From assembly GCA_039583875.1 (NCBI GenBank), contig CM077159.1:5397371-5461370 (forward strand): a stretch of 64,000 bases of DNA, in the 5' to 3' direction. Of this stretch, positions 45,196 to 55,852 are shown piece by piece. Numbering within the stretch: the first letter of the stretch is position 1; the number at the start of each line of letters is the position of its first letter. A program made the translations under genes and the position numbers. The notes beneath the pieces are model-generated. The model ran no database searches and was not told the DNA's origin. It saw nothing but the letters and a program-made list of their open reading frames with translations. The DNA comes from Platanthera guangdongensis. Lineage: Eukaryota; Streptophyta; Magnoliopsida; Asparagales; Orchidaceae.

Positions 45196-45650
45196 AATGT
45201 CGACACAGTAGTTTGGTCTCGAAACTCTGAAAGCGTGTCGACAAACAAAGACAGAATCCTATTTATACCTTTCTGGTTTGAAGACGAACAGGCGGGATGG
45301 ATTACTAAAGATGTGTCGACACTGGCAATAAGTGTCGACACTGACTTATAATGTCTCGACACTCATGTGTCGACACAAGTTTAGTCAACAGATTTTATGT
45401 GTCGACACTTGGTTATGTGTCGACACCACACTACTCGACATGTAGTCGAGACGTTACTTAGAAAATTCTGAGTAAAACTTAAGTGTCGACACCTCATTGG
45501 ATGTGTCGACACCTCATTGGATGTGTCGACACCAACTCGACATGTGTCGACACTAACATTCTGAAGTGTCGACACCAACTTCCTAGATGTGTCGACACCA
45601 TTTTCCTGAAGTGTCGACACTTACTATTCTGTGTCGACACCTTTTTACTT
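45196..45650. repeat. GTGTCGACAC array between pol and ORF3, element B
   Basis: About 13 perfect copies of the LTR palindrome plus several variants, mostly with A or T before GTGT. The TATA block lies inside its downstream end. This is the only place outside the LTRs where the palindrome is clustered in B. Confidence 0.95.
45258..45287 (-). promoter_or_regulatory. Internal promoter before ORF3, element B
   Basis: On the - strand TCGTCTTCA (45287-45279), then 11 bases, then TATAAATAGG (45267-45258). The ORF3 start lies 95 bases further. Element A has the same two blocks with the same 11-base spacing. A palindrome array lies directly upstream, as in the LTR. Confidence 0.7.
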
Positions 45651-45673
45651 AGCCAATTTTTAGTTCTGTAAAC

Positions 45674-48600
45674 TTAGTCTAAGTTTATCATACCTAGTTC
45701 AATTTTGAACCTATTGAACTTAGCTTCTTCTAAGGGCTTAGTAAACATATCAGCTATCTGATTATCAGTTTTAACATATTCAAGTGCAATATCATTTCTT
45801 TCTACATGCTCCCTAAGAAAGTGATATTTAATCTCAATATGTTTAGTTCTACTATGTGATACAGGATTATTAGCTATTGAAATAGCACTTGTAGAATCAC
45901 AGAAAAGTGGAGTTCTACTTACCTGAAATCCATAGTCTTCTAGCTGATGTTGAATCCACAGAAGTTGAGCACAGCAACTTCCTGCAGCTACATATTCTGA
46001 CTCAGCTGTGGAGATAGCCACACTGGTTTGCTTCTTACTACTCCATGAAATGAGTCTTCCACCTAGGAATTGACAGGATCCAGTAGTGCTCTTTCTATCT
46101 TCTTTGCATCCTGCAAAGTCTGCATCTGAATAGCCTGTTAGATCAAAATCTCCATTCCTAGGGTACCAGAGGCCTAGATAAGGTGTGCCCTTTAGGTATC
46201 TCAAAATCCTTTTGACTGCAGTCAAATGAGACTCTTTAGGGCAGGCTTGATACCTGGCACAAACACATGTAGCATACATGATGTCAGGTCTACTAGCAGT
46301 CAAGTATAAAAGGGAGCCAACTATCCCTCTATACAAGGTTTCATCTACAGGTTTCCCTGCATCATCCTTGCTAAGAGACATACTTGACCCCATAGGAGTC
46401 TTCATGGTACTGGATGAATCCATACCATACTTCCTTATGAGTTCTAGGGTGAACTTGGACTGACATATGGATAGACCACTTTCAGTCTGTTTAACTTGGA
46501 GACCCAAGAAAAACTTCAGTTCTCCCATACTACTCATCTCAAATTGACATTGCATAAGTTTTGCAAACTTTTTGCAAAGGCTGCTTTCAGTAGACCCAAA
46601 TATAATGTCATCTACATATATTTGGACTAGTATGACTTTGCCTCTAGATTCCCTAAGGAATAGAGTCTTATCTATTTTCCCCCTTGTGAACTTGTTCTCA
46701 ATGAGGAAACTAGATAGGGTTTCATACCAAGCTCTAGGAGCTTGCTTTAACCCATACAATGCTTTCCTAAGTCTATAGACATGATGTGGAAGAGTAGGAT
46801 CAACAAAACCTGAAGGCTGCTCCACATATACTTCTTCCTTTAGATTACCATTTAGGAATGCTGACTTCACATCCATTTGGTATACCTTGAATCCTTGATA
46901 GGTTGCATAGGCCAAGAACATCCTTATGGCTTCCAGTCTGGCTACTGGAGCAAAGGTTTGATCAAAATCAATACCTTCTTCTTGCCTATAACCTTTAGCA
47001 ACCAATCTTGCTTTATTCTTAATGATGACTCCTTGTTCATCTAACTTATTCCTGTAGATCCACTTTGTTCCTATCACATTGTGATCTTTAGGTTTAGGAA
47101 CCAGGTCCCAAACCTTGCACCTTTTGAACTGATTAAGCTCTTCCTGCATTGCTTCAGTCCACTGTGGATCTTGTATAGCTTCTTCAAATTTCTTTGGTTC
47201 TATTTGAGACAGAAAACTTGAATATACTACAGCATTCTGATTTCTGCTCCTTGTCTGAACACCTTGTCTTGGATCTCCAATAATCAGCTCTACTGGATGA
47301 TCTCTTAGATGCCTGTTGGCTGGAGGCATCCTTACTTCTGGTTGAACTTCTTCAGCATCTTCATCAAGCTGAGTTCCTTGTACTTCTTCAGCTCCTGGTA
47401 CATGTAGTTCTCCCCCTGGACATAAGCCATCTTCTTCTACTTGCTGTCTTGCAGCAGGTACATCTTCTATGGTTAGCTTGTCCATCTTCTTAGTAAGACC
47501 TGTGGGGCTGCACACACTACTAGACAACTTATTGTTAATAAGTTTTGTCTCATCAAAAACTACATGCACAGACTCCTCTACAACTTGTGTAGTCAAGTTG
47601 TAGACTCTATAAGCCTTACTATTATTGCTGTACCCAACAAACACTCCCTCTTGGGACTTGGCAGCAAACTTAGTTAAGTAAGACTTTCCATTGTTAAGTA
47701 TGAAGCATTTGCAACCAAAAATCCTGAAATAGGATAGGTTTGGTTTCCTGCCTTTCACAACTTCATAGGGGGTCTTGTTTAACCTTTTAGTGATGGTAGC
47801 CCTATTTATCACATGGCATGCAGTGTTAACTGCTTCAGCCCAGAAATACTCTGGCAGTGATGAATTACTTAATAGGGTCCTACCTGCCTCTATCAAGGTC
47901 CTATTCTTCCTTTCAGCAATGCCATTTTGCTGAGGTGTTCTAGGTGAAGAAAATTCTTGAAATATCCCAAAGTCTTCACATAGTCTTGTCATGCTATCAG
48001 ACTGAAATTCAGTGCCATGGTCACTTCTAATTTTGACCACTGTACTGTTTAGTTCATTCTGTATTTGCTTGACAAAGTTATGGAAAACACTAGGTGTTTC
48101 AGATTTCTGTCTTAAGAAGAACACCCAGGAAAACCTTGAGTAGTCATCTACAACTACAAAGGTGTAGACCTTCCTTCCTAAGCTGTGAACTGGCATTGGA
48201 CCAAAGAGATCCATATGCAAGAGGTATAAGCACCTCACAACATCTTTGTTTTCAATGCTCCTAAAGGTGGATTTAGTCTGCTTGCCCTTTTGACAAGCTG
48301 AGCAAATGCCATCTTTAACACACTTAACTTGAGGACCATTCCTCACTAACTCTTTGCTAAAGAGTTTGCTAATAGTCTTGTAATTAAGATGGGCAAGCCT
48401 CTTGTGCCATTTGACACATTGAGAGACTGTCTCATCAGCTACAAGACAAACTGGAGAACTATTGTTCTCAACCATAATGTCTAGACAATAGACATTTCTC
48501 TTCCTATAACCTGTCAAAATGATCTCTTGATCACTTGATCTCTTGATATGACAACCATCTTTAACAAATGAGATGTCATACCCTACATCACTTAATTGAC

Positions 48601-48847
48601 TTATACTTATAAGGTTGTGTTTCAACCCTTTAACATAAGCCACATGAGTAATGGTAACTAAGTTTGAGGAAATGTTACCAAACCCTTTGATGATTCCTTT
48701 TTCAGAACCACCAAAGGTCACCTTTGGGCCATTTTTGATTGGAATGAAATCCTTCAGTAGTCCCCTAGTTCCAGTCATGTGTCTGGAACATCCACTGTCC
48801 AAGTACCATGTAGGGGTATGGCCACTTGGACTTACCTGCAAGACAAA
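45674..48847 (-). CDS. pol: Element B pol: protease, integrase, RT, RNase H
   Basis: An uninterrupted frame of about 1,055 residues, in the same frame as gag and separated from it by one TAA. From the N-terminus: protease with [10 protein letters not shown] (about 17-26); GAG-pre-integrase with HKRLAHLNY and CSACQKGK (about 140-190); integrase core with [15 protein letters not shown] and the [12 protein letters not shown] motif bearing the catalytic Glu; reverse transcriptase with [10 protein letters not shown] and [10 protein letters not shown]; RNase H with [17 protein letters not shown] and [12 protein letters not shown] at the end. All catalytic residues I can check are present and the length is normal. 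No ATG is usable at the N-terminus, so expression needs stop readthrough or splicing. Confidence 0.93.
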   Translation of the reverse strand, partial: FVLQVSPSGHTPTWYLDSGCSRHMTGTRGLLKDFIPIKNGPKVTFGGSEKGIIKGFGNISSNLVTITHVAYVKGLKHNLISISQLSDVGYDISFVKDGCHIKRSSDQEIILTGYRKRNVYCLDIMVENNSSPVCLVADETVSQCVKWHKRLAHLNYKTISKLFSKELVRNGPQVKCVKDGICSACQKGKQTKSTFRSIENKDVVRCLYLLHMDLFGPMPVHSLGRKVYTFVVVDDYSRFSWVFFLRQKSETPSVFHNFVKQIQNELNSTVVKIRSDHGTEFQSDSMTRLCEDFGIFQEFSSPRTPQQNGIAERKNRTLIEAGRTLLSNSSLPEYFWAEAVNTACHVINRATITKRLNKTPYEVVKGRKPNLSYFRIFGCKCFILNNGKSYLTKFAAKSQEGVFVGYSNNSKAYRVYNLTTQVVEESVHVVFDETKLINNKLSSSVCSPTGLTKKMDKLTIEDVPAARQQVEEDGLCPGGELHVPGAEEVQGTQLDEDAEEVQPEVRMPPANRHLRDHPVELIIGDPRQGVQTRSRNQNAVVYSSFLSQIEPKKFEEAIQDPQWTEAMQEELNQFKRCKVWDLVPKPKDHNVIGTKWIYRNKLDEQGVIIKNKARLVAKGYRQEEGIDFDQTFAPVARLEAIRMFLAYATYQGFKVYQMDVKSAFLNGNLKEEVYVEQPSGFVDPTLPHHVYRLRKALYGLKQAPRAWYETLSSFLIENKFTRGKIDKTLFLRESRGKVILVQIYVDDIIFGSTESSLCKKFAKLMQCQFEMSSMGELKFFLGLQVKQTESGLSICQSKFTLELIRKYGMDSSSTMKTPMGSSMSLSKDDAGKPVDETLYRGIVGSLLYLTASRPDIMYATCVCARYQACPKESHLTAVKRILRYLKGTPYLGLWYPRNGDFDLTGYSDADFAGCKEDRKSTTGSCQFLGGRLISWSSKKQTSVAISTAESEYVAAGSCCAQLLWIQHQLEDYGFQVSRTPLFCDSTSAISIANNPVSHSRTKHIEIKYHFLREHVERNDIALEYVKTDNQIADMFTKPLEEAKFNRFKIELGMINLD

Positions 48848-48859
48848 TTACTTAACCTT
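48830..48859 (-). promoter_or_regulatory. gag/pol junction of B: single in-frame TAA in a GT...AG segment
   Basis: On the - strand AAG is followed by GTTAAGTAATTTGTCTTGCAG (21 bases counted in two blocks: GTTAAGTAA and TTTGTCTTGCAG) and then GTAAG. Gag and pol share the frame on both sides. The stop could be read through. Removal of the 21 bases would also keep the frame, but this is too short for a normal spliceosomal intron. Confidence 0.5.
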
Positions 48860-50887
48860 AGAACCCAATAGTTTCTTGGGTCCTTGGTAACTGTTAGTTT
48901 GCAACTTAACAAAACTACCTACTGGCTTTCCACCAGGTAGCTTGCTACTCCCATTGGCACTTGCATTGTGCCAACAGTCCAAGGCAAAGTGGCCAACTTT
49001 GCCACAGCACCAGCATTCAAACTTGTTGTACCTTTGCTTAGGTACAGACTTGGCTGTCTTGACTACAGCAGGCTTATTGAATGTTGGGGCTTTGCCCTTG
49101 GACTTGGACTGATCCTGAACAGTCCTAGCTGGTTTAATAAAACCCAATCCAGCCTTTCCTTTATGATGAACAAATTCATCAATCAAGGGTAGCACTGATT
49201 TAGGTTTTGAAAACCTAGCAACTAGCTCTCTTTCCTTCTGAAGATTGATCTCCAGTCTCTTAATTTGATCATTTTTATAGGTGATAGTTCCCATCTGAAT
49301 CACAGTAATGTGTTTCAGCCTGGCTACCTCATTGAGCTTTTGATCAAATTTCTTCTCAAAATCTGTTGCAGCTGCCTTGAGATCAGCAATCTCCTTTGCC
49401 TGACTTTTGGCTAGGGTCTTGCTTTTCTTATAGGATTGCAACAGTACTTTATATTCATCTAAGAGCTGATGAATATCTCCCTCAGATTCAGAAACACTTC
49501 CATCACTTGATGAAGATGAATCTGACTCTGAACTAGAACTGGAATCTGAACTTTGAGTTGGACTTTGTACCTGACTAGGTCCTGGCTGCTCCAGGATTTT
49601 GGTACTTTCAGTCAATGCCATCAGTCCTTGGCACTGACACTCTTCTTGTTCATAGATTGATTCCATGATCTGCATAAACTCTTCTTCTTCTTCAGCAAAT
49701 AGCCCTATGTAGGCTTCAGCATCTGTCTCAGTGTCTGAAGAAGAAATGTCTGAAAGAGTCTTCTCATTCTTTGCAACAAAGGACTTCTCCTTCTTTCCTT
49801 TGAAGTGAGTCTTCTTTTTGTCACTGGATTCTTTTCTTCTCTCAGGACAATCTGCAATAACATGACCCTGTCTATTGCAGCAGTAACACACTATCTTAGA
49901 CCCAGTTGCCTTGCTAGTCTTTGTCTTTTTCTTGTCCTTCTTTGAAGGTTTCTTCTCCTGATACTGGACTTCTTTCCCTTTGGAAAATGAAGGTCTGGAC
50001 CTCCACTGTTTCTTCTTCAGGAATTTCTGAAAATGTCTGGTGAATGCAGCAAAGTCTTCATCACTTTCACTGCTTGTAGACTTTGTGCTAACAGACTCAT
50101 CAGATTCTGATTCAACTACCTCTGGAGGAGGAGTTGATGACTTAGTCCTGCCCTTTCTAGGTACTTCTGACTTGAAGGCAACAGTCCTTTCCCTGTGCTC
50201 AGTCCTTGTTGATTTTTCCTCCTCTTTTCTCACTGACAGCTGCATCTCATAAGACGACAACTTGCCAAACAGTGTGGGAGGAGGAATTTCTCCCAACTTT
50301 GCCATTTCTCTGATGGCACAGATCTTGGTGTCCCAATCTTTGGTTAGGGACCTTAAGAACTTATCATTCAATTCATAGTTAGTGAACTCTCTTCCATAGG
50401 ACATGAGTTCATTAACAATTCTATAGAACTTCTTGTAGCATTCAGTGATGCTATCTCCTCTTCCTTGCCTAAAACTCTCATACTCTTGATTAAGCAAGGA
50501 CTTCCTATCTTGCCTAACTTCTTCAGAACCTTCCATATAGACAATGAGAGTATCCCACATCTCTTTTGCTGTTTTACAGTGAATTAAGTTCTGAAAAGTG
50601 GCATCATCAATGGCACTTACTATAATGTTTTGTGCCCTCTTGTCCATAGTGGCTAGGATAATTTCATCCTTAGTCATCTCAGAGAAATCCTTTGGAGTTC
50701 TCTGTGTAGCATCCAAAACTGAAACCTTCATGGGCACATATGGCCCCTCTTTGACTGTGATGTAGATTCTAGGGTCAGAGGCCTCCATAAATAGCCTAAC
50801 CCTTTCTTTCCAGATCCCAAAGATCTCTTTTCTGCATATGGGCAGTTTCATTGAACCCAATTCCTTGTGATTCTCTGAAGAACCCAT
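48848..50887 (-). CDS. gag: Element B gag, 679 residues
   Basis: The ATG at 50887 lies about 90 bases inside the primer site. Order: capsid N-terminal region (FGIWKERVRLFMEA, residues 23-36), UBN2 domain (NLIHCKTAKEMW to LRSLTKDWDTKICAIREM), Ser/Glu-rich linker, first CCHC knuckle CYCCNRQGHVIADC near 340, acidic Ser-rich region, coiled coil near 480-570, second knuckle CWCCGKVGHFALDC near 640. This is the large two-knuckle gag typical of Sireviruses. It is uninterrupted. The TAA at 48850-48848 is followed in frame by pol. Confidence 0.93.
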   Translation of the reverse strand: MGSSENHKELGSMKLPICRKEIFGIWKERVRLFMEASDPRIYITVKEGPYVPMKVSVLDATQRTPKDFSEMTKDEIILATMDKRAQNIIVSAIDDATFQNLIHCKTAKEMWDTLIVYMEGSEEVRQDRKSLLNQEYESFRQGRGDSITECYKKFYRIVNELMSYGREFTNYELNDKFLRSLTKDWDTKICAIREMAKLGEIPPPTLFGKLSSYEMQLSVRKEEEKSTRTEHRERTVAFKSEVPRKGRTKSSTPPPEVVESESDESVSTKSTSSESDEDFAAFTRHFQKFLKKKQWRSRPSFSKGKEVQYQEKKPSKKDKKKTKTSKATGSKIVCYCCNRQGHVIADCPERRKESSDKKKTHFKGKKEKSFVAKNEKTLSDISSSDTETDAEAYIGLFAEEEEEFMQIMESIYEQEECQCQGLMALTESTKILEQPGPSQVQSPTQSSDSSSSSESDSSSSSDGSVSESEGDIHQLLDEYKVLLQSYKKSKTLAKSQAKEIADLKAAATDFEKKFDQKLNEVARLKHITVIQMGTITYKNDQIKRLEINLQKERELVARFSKPKSVLPLIDEFVHHKGKAGLGFIKPARTVQDQSKSKGKAPTFNKPAVVKTAKSVPKQRYNKFECWCCGKVGHFALDCWHNASANGSSKLPGGKPVGSFVKLQTNSYQGPKKLLGSKVK

Positions 50888-50978
50888 GTTTCTTGATTTT
50901 CTTGAAACTGTGTTCTGACTTACACTGAATCTGCCAAACTGGATCTCCTCAGACAGTTAGTCCTTTTTGAGGAACCTG

Positions 50979-50990
50979 GCTCTGATACCA
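50979..50990 (-). promoter_or_regulatory. Primer binding site of element B
   Basis: On the - strand TGGTATCAGAGC, a perfect match to the initiator tRNA-Met complement, two bases inside the 5' LTR end. Confidence 0.95.
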
Positions 50991-51932
50991 CTTGAAAGAT
51001 ATGGTACCTAAACACCTAGAGGGGGGGGGGGGTGAATAGGTGACCTAAACCTTTTTGAAACTTTGTTGGCAGCAAAACAGTTATCTCACAGATTTCTACA
51101 GCTAACAGCAATAACAAAATATAAACTGCTAATCCACAGCACAGCACATCACAGCAGACACACAAATTTATAGTGGTTCCCCAATCTTTGGGTACATCCA
51201 CTTTCCCCCTTCGCCTATCTAGCAGTGTACTAGATTCGGCCAAACTTCTCCACTATCTCAGAACCCAACTAGGTTCCTACACCTCAGGCCCAAAGCCTTA
51301 CACTCAGCCACCAAGGCCTACACTCAGCCACCCAGGCCTACACTCAGCCAATCAAGGCCTACACTCAGCCAATTAAGGCCTACACTCAGAGTTCTTCAAC
51401 TCCTACACTCAGGAAACCAAGCCCTACCCTCAGCCTTTATAATATAGGCTTACAATTCACTCAGATCCAATGGATCCTACAAGTTAAAATTGAATTACAA
51501 TAACTAACTCTACAACTCAGAAAATAAGAGAGGAGTTGAGAGTTTCTTGAAGAGTTCTTGGAAGAACTCAGCTAGATCCAAACTGACTTAGCTTCCTTCA
51601 AAGCTTCTTGAGTAGAACTGAATTAGTCTGAATCCTCTGCAGTTGATCCTTGACCTCTGCTTCTTGAGATCCAGATGATTCTGAATCCTTCTTCTCAGCC
51701 TTAGTTCCAAAGACTGAATTCTTGATTGGAGCTCTCTCTCTCCAACTTCTTAGATCTGCTGTTGGACAGCAAGATCTTCTTGATTTGTATCACTTGGATA
51801 ACTTGATCAGCAACCCCTTGAACAAATCTCTTAGATTGTTCTGCACTGGGTCAGAACTTAATCTTCTTAACAATACTTCTTTTCAACTTCTTATTAACAC
51901 CTTATCAACCACCTTTCTGTAAACAGTCTGTG

Positions 51933-51942
51933 CCTATTTATA
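51933..51942 (-). promoter_or_regulatory. TATA box of 5' LTR B
   Basis: TATAAATAGG on the - strand, downstream of the palindrome array; likely the core promoter of the full-length RNA. Confidence 0.75.
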
Positions 51943-52075
51943 GGCCTTCTTCATGGTAACCGGCTGGTCCGGTTCATAACTGACTTCTGACATCTCTGAC
52001 AAGTGCTGTAAACCGGCTGGAACGGCAGCTGTCATGTCATCCAGTCAATTCTTGAAATTCTCTAACTGTCAGATA

Positions 52076-53012
52076 GTGTCGAGACTTTCTGTTCTTAAGT
52101 GTCGACACTTATAGACCAAGTGTCGACACATGTTGTGTAAGTGTCGACACAAGTCTACAAGGTGTCGACACAACTCCTTGTATGTCTCGACACAGATTCT
52201 TCTTCAAGTGTCGACACTGAAATTAAGTGTCGACACAAGTACTTGATCTTCTGTAACTTGTTGAATTCTTCTAAGTGTCGACACATCTCCTTTGTGTCGA
52301 CACATCTTCATGTGTTGAAACTGTCAAGTGTCGACACTGCTTCTTGGTGTCGACACAAGTCTTCAATTTTGTTTCTTCAGCTGAGTGTCGACACATTCCC
52401 TTAGTGTCGACACTTGTACTTAGAATATTTTGTAAACTTTTCTGTTCTTTGCTAAGTGTCGACACAGCTCCTTGTGTCGACACGTTCTTCAAGTGTAGAG
52501 TCTTCAACTAAGTGTCGACACATTGTGCTGGGTGTCGACACTTTCTTCAAGTGTTGACTCTTCTGGTTGTGTGTCGACACATTGTGCTGAGTGTCGACAC
52601 ATACTTCAAGTGTTGACTCCTTTGAGTGTGTGTCGACACATTGTGCTGAGTGTCGACACATTCTTCATATGTTGACTCTGCTGATTGAGTGTCGACACAT
52701 TGTGTTGAGTGTCGACACTTGTCCTTAGTCTCTGCAGAATTTTGCTGAGTGTCGACACAACTCCAAGTGTCGACACTTTCTGATGTAGACTCAGCTCTTC
52801 TAGGTGTCGACACTTCTGCTAAGTGTCGACATAGCTTTTCTGCATTCTTCTTCACTGAGTGTCGACACAGCTCCAAGTGTCGACACTTTCTGTCTGGTGT
52901 CGACTCTTCTTCTCAGGTGTCGACACAATTACTCCAAGTGTCGACACTGCTTGTCTGGGTGTCGACACAAGCTTTCTCAAGTGTCGACACTTTCCCTCTG
53001 GGTGTCGACACA
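52076..53012. repeat. GTGTCGACAC palindrome array, 5' LTR B
   Basis: Near-identical to the array of the 3' LTR. A few copies differ: one perfect copy in the other LTR reads GTGTCGACAT here (near 52822), while GTGTCGACAC at about 52475 is GTGGCGACAC there. Confidence 0.95.
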
Positions 53013-53162
53013 TGGACTTAGAAAGTTTTTAGCTTCAGTCCAATGAATACCTAACCTGCACAAGTAACTCAAACATACATCAAATACATTATGATGTATA
53101 TCATTGAGTTGGGTGAGGCTTTTTCAAATCAGGTACATTTGACTAATGTACCCAACACTCGG

Positions 53163-54035
53163 CTTCTTTCTGTCTGGGTATTCCGTTCAAAATACCCATG
53201 TATAAATACTGTAGTTAACTCCAATATGACCGTTTGTGGGACCCACAATAGAAATCCCCAAATCCCGGTCCAGAAATTTAACAGCGGCAGAATCCGGTTC
53301 AGGAAGTTCCAGAAAAACGCCAAGTCAAAATCGGTGAGAATCGAAAGTGATTCTCGCCGAGTCGCCGAGAATCAAAGGTGATTCTCGACGATTCAGCGAG
53401 AATCAAAGATGATTCTCGTCGAATTTGCCTTGGTTGCACGCACTGCTTTAAGCCAGGTCGAGACGGCGAGAATCAACCAGTGATTCTCGTCGATTCGACG
53501 AGAATCACTAGTGATTCTCGCCGAATCGGCGAGAATCACTAAGTGATTCTCGTCGATTCTTACTTAGACGCAGAAGTGCTTGCTTAGAAGTTGCTGGATC
53601 GAGTTCGGCGAGAATCAACTTCTGATTCTCGACGAATCGGCGAGAATCCCAAGTGATTCTCGCCGAATCGGCGAGAATCACTTGGTGATTCTCGTCGATT
53701 CTAACTTAGACGAATTTTCGTCTTTCCACCTATGAGATGCTCCTTGACCCATCCTTGCTCCTTGTCTGCTCCTGCATATTTACAGCCCTGTGCTTGAAAA
53801 TAATTGCACTCCAATAGAGAGAGTACACGTAGGCCAACACACTGATCTGCTCAACGAGGGATTACGTCGTGCAGACCCGTGTCTATTGACCTACTGCACC
53901 CTGACATTGGTGTGCACTTAGCGTGGAAACACTGCAAGCACAACTAGAAGGATTTTATCAAATACATAGTCTATTGACCTTAGCTTGTCCAGGGGCTTCT
54001 TCAAATCAGGTACATTGTGGATACAATACCCAACA
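53163..54035 (-). repeat. 5' LTR of copia C, 5' part
   Basis: Continues the LTR interrupted at 39857. Ends ATACCCAACA on the +, the same end as LTR B. The first 170 bp (+) hold GTATAAATAC, possibly a TATA element; then the hairpin array; then AT-neutral sequence. The following AGGTC would be the target duplication, but its partner is deleted. Confidence 0.85.
53336..53700. repeat. CGAGAATC/GATTCTCG hairpin array in LTR C
   Basis: Nine units of GAGAATC, 4-8 bases, GATTCTCG, joined by short palindromic links such as CGAATCG. Each unit is a small hairpin; adjacent units can pair into longer ones. It takes the U3 place held by GTGTCGACAC arrays in A and B, with unrelated sequence. Confidence 0.95.
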
Positions 54036-55852
54036 AGGTCCCTAAATAAGGAATGAGACATCAAGATTTGTGCTATTAGAGAAATGTAAAACTTAACCAA
54101 TATAGACCCCTAGGCTCTATTTGGCAAGCTGCTGTCTCATGAGCTACAACTGAATCTCAGGAAGTCTGAAGAAGACATAATAAGAGAACTCAACAGAGAA
54201 ATGTCTATGACCCTAAAGGCTGAGATATCCAGGAAAGTCAGGGAAAAATCTGCTCCCTCAAAAAGACAAGGTGCTGTCTTAGAATGCACAAAATCTTCCT
54301 CACCAGGTGGGGACATGACTGAAGAAGAACTGCCACTCTTCTTAAGACTATTCAAGAAGATGTTGAGGAGGAGAACGCAAGGCAGCTGGAAGGGTCCAGT
54401 TGGAGACACTTCTCACAAGAAGGCAGATCACTCAGAGAAACCCAGGAAAAAGAAATCTAAGGACAGGTATGGTTCTTCTTAGAATAAACACATTAAGACT
54501 AATCTTTTTTGTTATTGCTGTAACAGTCAAGGGCATGTCATTGCTGACTGCCCAGTAAAAAGGAAGGAGAAAAGTCTGAAAATTGGAAGACTAGACACTA
54601 CAAGAAGGTTGACAAAAGCCTCTTGGCTAAGAAGCAGTCCACTCTTTCAGATAATGAGACAGGTTCATCTGAATCAGAAGAGGAGGAGACTCTTTTGGGT
54701 TTAATGGCCATTGAGGAGGTCAGCAATAGAAGAAGAACCACACTATCATCCAGTGATAATGAAGACTGTACTGATCAAGGGCTGATGACCCTAGCAGAAG
54801 AAGAAGAACATGATTGTTCAAATTCTGTCAAGGTAAAACCTCTTACTGCTAGTGTTGCCTCAGGCTCTAAATAAACATCAGAGAATGAATGATGTTCACA
54901 CCCTTTTAATAATAGTGAACATGGTTCATATTCTGAAGCAAATTTCAACACACTCATCAAAAACTATGGTAAGTTATTGAAAGCTTTGATTACAAGCAAA
55001 GAGCTTGTTAAGGAACAAGCCAAAGAACTAGAGTCTCTGAGAGCAGTACCTTTATAGTTGGAGAGGGCCAACTTTAAGTTGGACCTTCAAAAACTAAAGC
55101 TCATAGACTTAACCAATAAAATAGATAGTCAGACTGAGACTATTACAGAACAAGCTAAGACTATCAAGGACCTGGAAGAAAAGCTTCTTCAGGAAAGACA
55201 GCTTCTAAAACAGTTCTCAAGACCTAAGTCTGTGCTACATATTATTGAAACATTTTCTGCACCATTTAGAAGTGGTATAAGATATATTGAAGATAATAAG
55301 ATCAATAAGAAATCTGATCCTAAGGGTAAATCCCCTATGGATCCAGCTAAGAAACCAGCCAAGCATCTGACTTCTAACGGATGTCAGGGATCATGTGTTC
55401 CTGGACACATGGGTTTAAAGTGCACCACCAGCCAGGTCAATAAAGAGCCTTGCTAGAAAAGACAAAAATCTAATGGTTATAAGGCCCACAAACCACCACA
55501 AGGAATGATCAATACAAGGAGCCAATTAATTCTTGGATCTGGTCGCAATGCACAACACTTAAACCTGAAAGGTAAGGGTGTCAATGTTGCACCACTACCA
55601 TGGAATCTGAATATCAACTATAAGTTGCCCAGAAGTATAACTTCAAAGGTGCAACCTAGGAGAAGATATAACAGATTTGAATGTTGGTGTTGTGGGAAGG
55701 TTATGCATTTTGTCCTAGATTATTGGTACAATCCAACAACACTCTCATTTAAGTCACAAACTCATTTGTTCAGAAAGTATGTTGTGCTTCACACAGCTAA
55801 GTCTACCAGGAACCACAGCCCCAAAACTATTTGGGTGCCTAAGGTAAATTAA
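54036..55852 (+). pseudogene. gag: Copia A gag, main fragment
   Basis: Resumes gag of A at RSLNKE, with an in-frame TGA, then the segment ICAIREM. It continues through Ser/Glu-rich sequence, the first CCHC knuckle CYCCNSQGHVIADC near 54510, acidic region, coiled coil (55058-55250) and the second knuckle at 55680, which is damaged: CWCCGKVMHFVLDY has lost the Gly and the last Cys. Several stops and frameshifts occur. The last codons AAG GTA AAT are followed by TAA at 55850. Confidence 0.8.

Larger units (their letters stand above)
39858..53157 (-). mobile_element. Complete Sirevirus-like copia element B, 13.3 kb
   Basis: Two LTRs of 2,162 and 2,165 bp flank gag, pol and ORF3, with primer site and polypurine tract at the right places. 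The 5-bp CTCGG occurs at 39853-39857 and 53158-53162 as target duplication. By eye the LTRs differ at roughly 15-20 sites, below 1%, so it is the youngest insertion in the window. It sits in the 5' LTR of element C, in the same orientation. Confidence 0.95.
50993..53157 (-). repeat. 5' LTR of element B
   Basis: Same ends as the 3' LTR. Its array, TATA box and G-run (51020-51032) are in the same places. This copy drives the element transcript. Confidence 0.95.
36352..54035 (-). mobile_element. Truncated Sirevirus-like copia element C (split by element B)
   Basis: On the - strand: 5' LTR (54035-53163 plus 39857-39037), primer site (39034-39023), gag (38946-36730) and the start of pol (36656-36352). 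Integrase, RT, RNase H, ORF3 and the 3' LTR are missing. The right end ACCCAACA is intact and followed by AGGTC, which continues gag of A; the left end is a deletion breakpoint, not an LTR. Confidence 0.85.
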
